Assembly (NCBI GenBank): GCA_937995335.1
Contig: CALKIH010000060.1
Coordinates: forward strand, 115,910 to 179,909
DNA length: 64,000 nt
Direction of reading: 5' to 3'
From: UBA2357 sp002344625
Lineage (GTDB): Bacteria > Pseudomonadota > Gammaproteobacteria > Burkholderiales > Rhodocyclaceae
Shown: piece after piece, positions 62,244-64,000 of the stretch
Numbering within the stretch: position 1 is the stretch's first letter
How the letters are laid out: each line of letters starts with the position of its first letter
The notes under the pieces: model-generated
What the model was told of the DNA's origin: nothing
Database searches by the model: none
The model's input: only the letters and a program-made list of their open reading frames with translations
Translations under genes and position numbers: made by a program

Positions 62244-63632
62244 TCAATGCGCGCCTTCGCCTGTCAGCACGACCCGAACAGTCTCGCAAAGCACCAGAAT
62301 ATCAAGCATCAACGAGTGATTCTTGACGTAATAGAGGTCGTATTGCAGCTTCTGAACAGCATCTTCTACAGAAGCACCGTATTGATAACGTACCTGAGCC
62401 CAACCAGTCACCCCGGGTTTCACGCAGTGCCTGACGGCGTAAAACGGGATCTCCTGAGCGAGTTGATCCACAAAGAACGCGCGCTCCGGCCGTGGCCCAA
62501 CCAGACTCATTTCGCCAGTGATCACGTTGAACAACTGTGGCAGCTCATCGATCCGGCACTTCCTGATCACTCGCCCGATTCGCGTTGCCCGATCGTCGTT
62601 GGACGTCGCCCAACGCGGCTTGCCATCTTTCTCCGCATCAGTCCGCATACTGCGGAACTTGGTCACCTTGAAGATACGCCCGCCTTGCCCAACACGCTCC
62701 TGACGATAAAAAATTGGACCACCATCCTCCAGCAGAATCAGCAGCGCGGTAACCAACATGACGGGCAATGCCAGTAGCAGCAGGCTTGCCGCGACAAAGA
62801 GGTCGAAGCAACGCTTGACTACGCTACGAGCAGCCCCTTGGCGAAACCCGTCGCCATAGATCAACCAACTCGCCTTCAGCGAATCGATACGCACCTGACC
62901 TTGGGTGCCTTCGAAAAACGAAGACAGGTCCAGAATCTTGACGCCGCTAACCTTGCAGTTCAACAACTCCCGGATCGGTAGCACGCCACCACGACGCTCG
63001 CGGACCGCAACGATTATCTCGTTCACTTTCAAGCGCTTGACGATCTCCGTCAAGCGCCCATCAGCGTCGATGATCTGCGACCTATCGACGGTAACCTCGT
63101 CGTCTGCCCCCGCGGCGACAAACCCGACAACCTGCACGCCGCGTTGCACTGGATGGGTGAGCGAACGAGCCACGGTTGCCGCGTCCGCCCCGGTTCCGAT
63201 GATCAGTACTCGAGGCAGGAAAATCGAACTTGCACTCCGGCGATTTACAAAGCCCCTCATTGCCAAAATCAGGCCGAGCAGCACCACGACAGAAATCTGT
63301 ACCCCCTGGGTCGCGAAATCATCCCACGCAGCGATCCTGAAAACCACGAACGCAACCGGAACACTGATGACGATCGCGAACAAAACCCGCACCAACGCAT
63401 CCCGCCCCGAAAAACTCGCGCCGGCGGGACGATAGAGGCCCATGACGCTGTTCAGGAGGATCATCACCAACGCAAAAATCAGGGCGGAAGGCACGATGAG
63501 CAGCCAGTCAATATCGCTCCCGTGGATTTCAAGACCAACAGCCAACAACACCGCCAAGAACAGTAGCACTGCATCAAAAATCGCTTGCTGCAATGTGTGC
63601 GAGGGGAAATAGTGCGAAATTACTTTCAACAT
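62244..63632 (-). CDS. PEP-CTERM-type exopolysaccharide sugar transferase
   Basis: A 462-residue initiating glycosyltransferase. The N-terminus has four or five membrane helices. A Rossmann-like region (about 135-265) follows, and the C-terminal bacterial sugar-transferase domain carries KRCFDLF, FYRQERVGQGGRIFKVTKFRSM, ELPQLFNVITGEMSLVGPRPE and VKPGVTGWAQV. The start LKVISHYFPSHTLQQAIFDA is the form found in the XrtA/PEP-CTERM-associated group, which transfers the first sugar phosphate to undecaprenyl phosphate. ATG 63632 begins that conserved start; a longer frame adds 13 residues. It lies 94 bases upstream of prsK in the same direction. Confidence 0.9.
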   Translation of the reverse strand: MLKVISHYFPSHTLQQAIFDAVLLFLAVLLAVGLEIHGSDIDWLLIVPSALIFALVMILLNSVMGLYRPAGASFSGRDALVRVLFAIVISVPVAFVVFRIAAWDDFATQGVQISVVVLLGLILAMRGFVNRRSASSIFLPRVLIIGTGADAATVARSLTHPVQRGVQVVGFVAAGADDEVTVDRSQIIDADGRLTEIVKRLKVNEIIVAVRERRGGVLPIRELLNCKVSGVKILDLSSFFEGTQGQVRIDSLKASWLIYGDGFRQGAARSVVKRCFDLFVAASLLLLALPVMLVTALLILLEDGGPIFYRQERVGQGGRIFKVTKFRSMRTDAEKDGKPRWATSNDDRATRIGRVIRKCRIDELPQLFNVITGEMSLVGPRPERAFFVDQLAQEIPFYAVRHCVKPGVTGWAQVRYQYGASVEDAVQKLQYDLYYVKNHSLMLDILVLCETVRVVLTGEGAH

Positions 63633-64000
63633 GGTTCTATCCGATGCCCGCAAACCTCGGGCGAAATCCACAAAATGATCTTTATGCCGAAATACCCGCT
63701 AAGCCAATCGGAACACTTAGGCCCTGACTCGAACCTTACCTAAGAACCGATTACCGTGACGTGACGTTGGTCACATCGCCTATCGCGAGTAGATCAATGC
63801 ATCGACTCGGCGCGACCGGTACATCAAATTGTGGCTGGAATGCTCTGGCAAACTTCGGACATTGGGGAAACCCGCTGCTCAGATTAATTTGAGCGTTGCA
63901 GGATAACACCGCACCGCGTCACATCAACACGCCATTTTGTTCTGATTGGGTAACGTAGACGTGTAGACAGCGAAAGCCCCGCTCAGATAGTAGATTTGAG
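63633..64000. other. intergenic region at the right end
   Basis: About 370 bases without a recognised gene. It is moderately AT-rich. A short inverted repeat, gtgac-gttg-gtcac, lies near 63764-63777 and a gtagac direct repeat near 63955-63970. I see no convincing sigma-70 or sigma-54 promoter on either strand. The likely reason for the gap is a divergent promoter region of the exopolysaccharide cluster continuing outside the window. Confidence 0.5.

Noticed and set aside
63861..63880. A GG-N10-GC string on the plus strand near the right edge
   Set aside because: It agrees poorly with sigma-54 promoters outside the four fixed bases and no plus-strand gene follows within the window.

Overview
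The window is high-GC, densely coded chromosomal DNA with almost no gaps and no insertion sequences, phage genes or CRISPR arrays. Gene content and order point to a betaproteobacterium of the Rhodocyclales type (Azoarcus, Thauera or Zoogloea relatives). The markers are hemCDXY, the lptD-surA-pdxA-rsmA block, dusB-fis, chuW/hutW-type heme genes, and above all the PEP-CTERM regulators prsK, prsR and prsT. The assignment is inferred from protein families and synteny, not from a marker-gene tree.

Layout. 0-3.5 kb: an OmpA-type lipoprotein, a DUF3422 membrane protein and a FlgO-like lipoprotein pair. 3.5-7.1 kb: purC, prlC and a DUF4124-thioredoxin-fold protein. 7.1-12.7 kb: an iron-regulated operon behind a perfect 19-bp Fur-type palindrome, with hutW/chuW, hutX, a chuY-like reductase, a small unknown protein and a TonB-dependent receptor. 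12.8-14.7 kb: xthA, then a Crp/Fnr-family regulator followed by a Crp-geometry palindrome and a small DUF2892 membrane protein. 14.7-15.9 kb: an isolated PEP-CTERM protein gene with a sigma-54-like promoter and three AT-rich palindromes upstream. 15.9-25.8 kb: rsmA, pdxA, surA and lptD on the minus strand, divergent from amgK-murU, then pepP-ubiH. 25.9-31.3 kb: dusB-fis, purH, purD and hemF. 31.4-43.3 kb: hemCDXY, ppc, an AlgR/AlgZ-like two-component pair, argH and a Ser/Thr kinase fused to a cyclic-nucleotide-binding domain. 43.4-52.2 kb: prpE, a response regulator with a degenerate GGDEF domain, acuI, an HDOD protein, a LemA protein with a GIDE/EF-hand partner, and uup. 52.56 kb: tRNA-Arg(CCU). 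52.8-63.6 kb: a minus-strand surface-polysaccharide and protein-sorting block with a trypsin-like protease, a lytic transglycosylase, a UDP-sugar dehydrogenase, prsT, prsR, prsK and a PEP-CTERM-type sugar transferase. The exosortase itself is not in the window.

Functional links. The heme operon couples outer-membrane uptake (TonB receptor) to heme binding (HutX), oxygen-independent ring opening (HutW/ChuW) and reduction of the product (ChuY-like). HemC, D, X, Y and F supply heme biosynthesis. PrsK and PrsR are a sensor kinase and a sigma-54 activator. The PEP-CTERM gene 45 kb away has a sigma-54-like -24/-12 element and upstream palindromes at enhancer distance, so it is a plausible PrsR target. 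PrpE and AcuI could together feed propionate or acrylate carbon into propionyl-CoA.

The most interesting leads are the sigma-54/palindrome architecture of the PEP-CTERM gene, the Crp/Fnr operator beside its likely regulator, the small unknown protein inside the heme operon, the kinase-cNMP fusion, and the LemA/GIDE/EF-hand pair.
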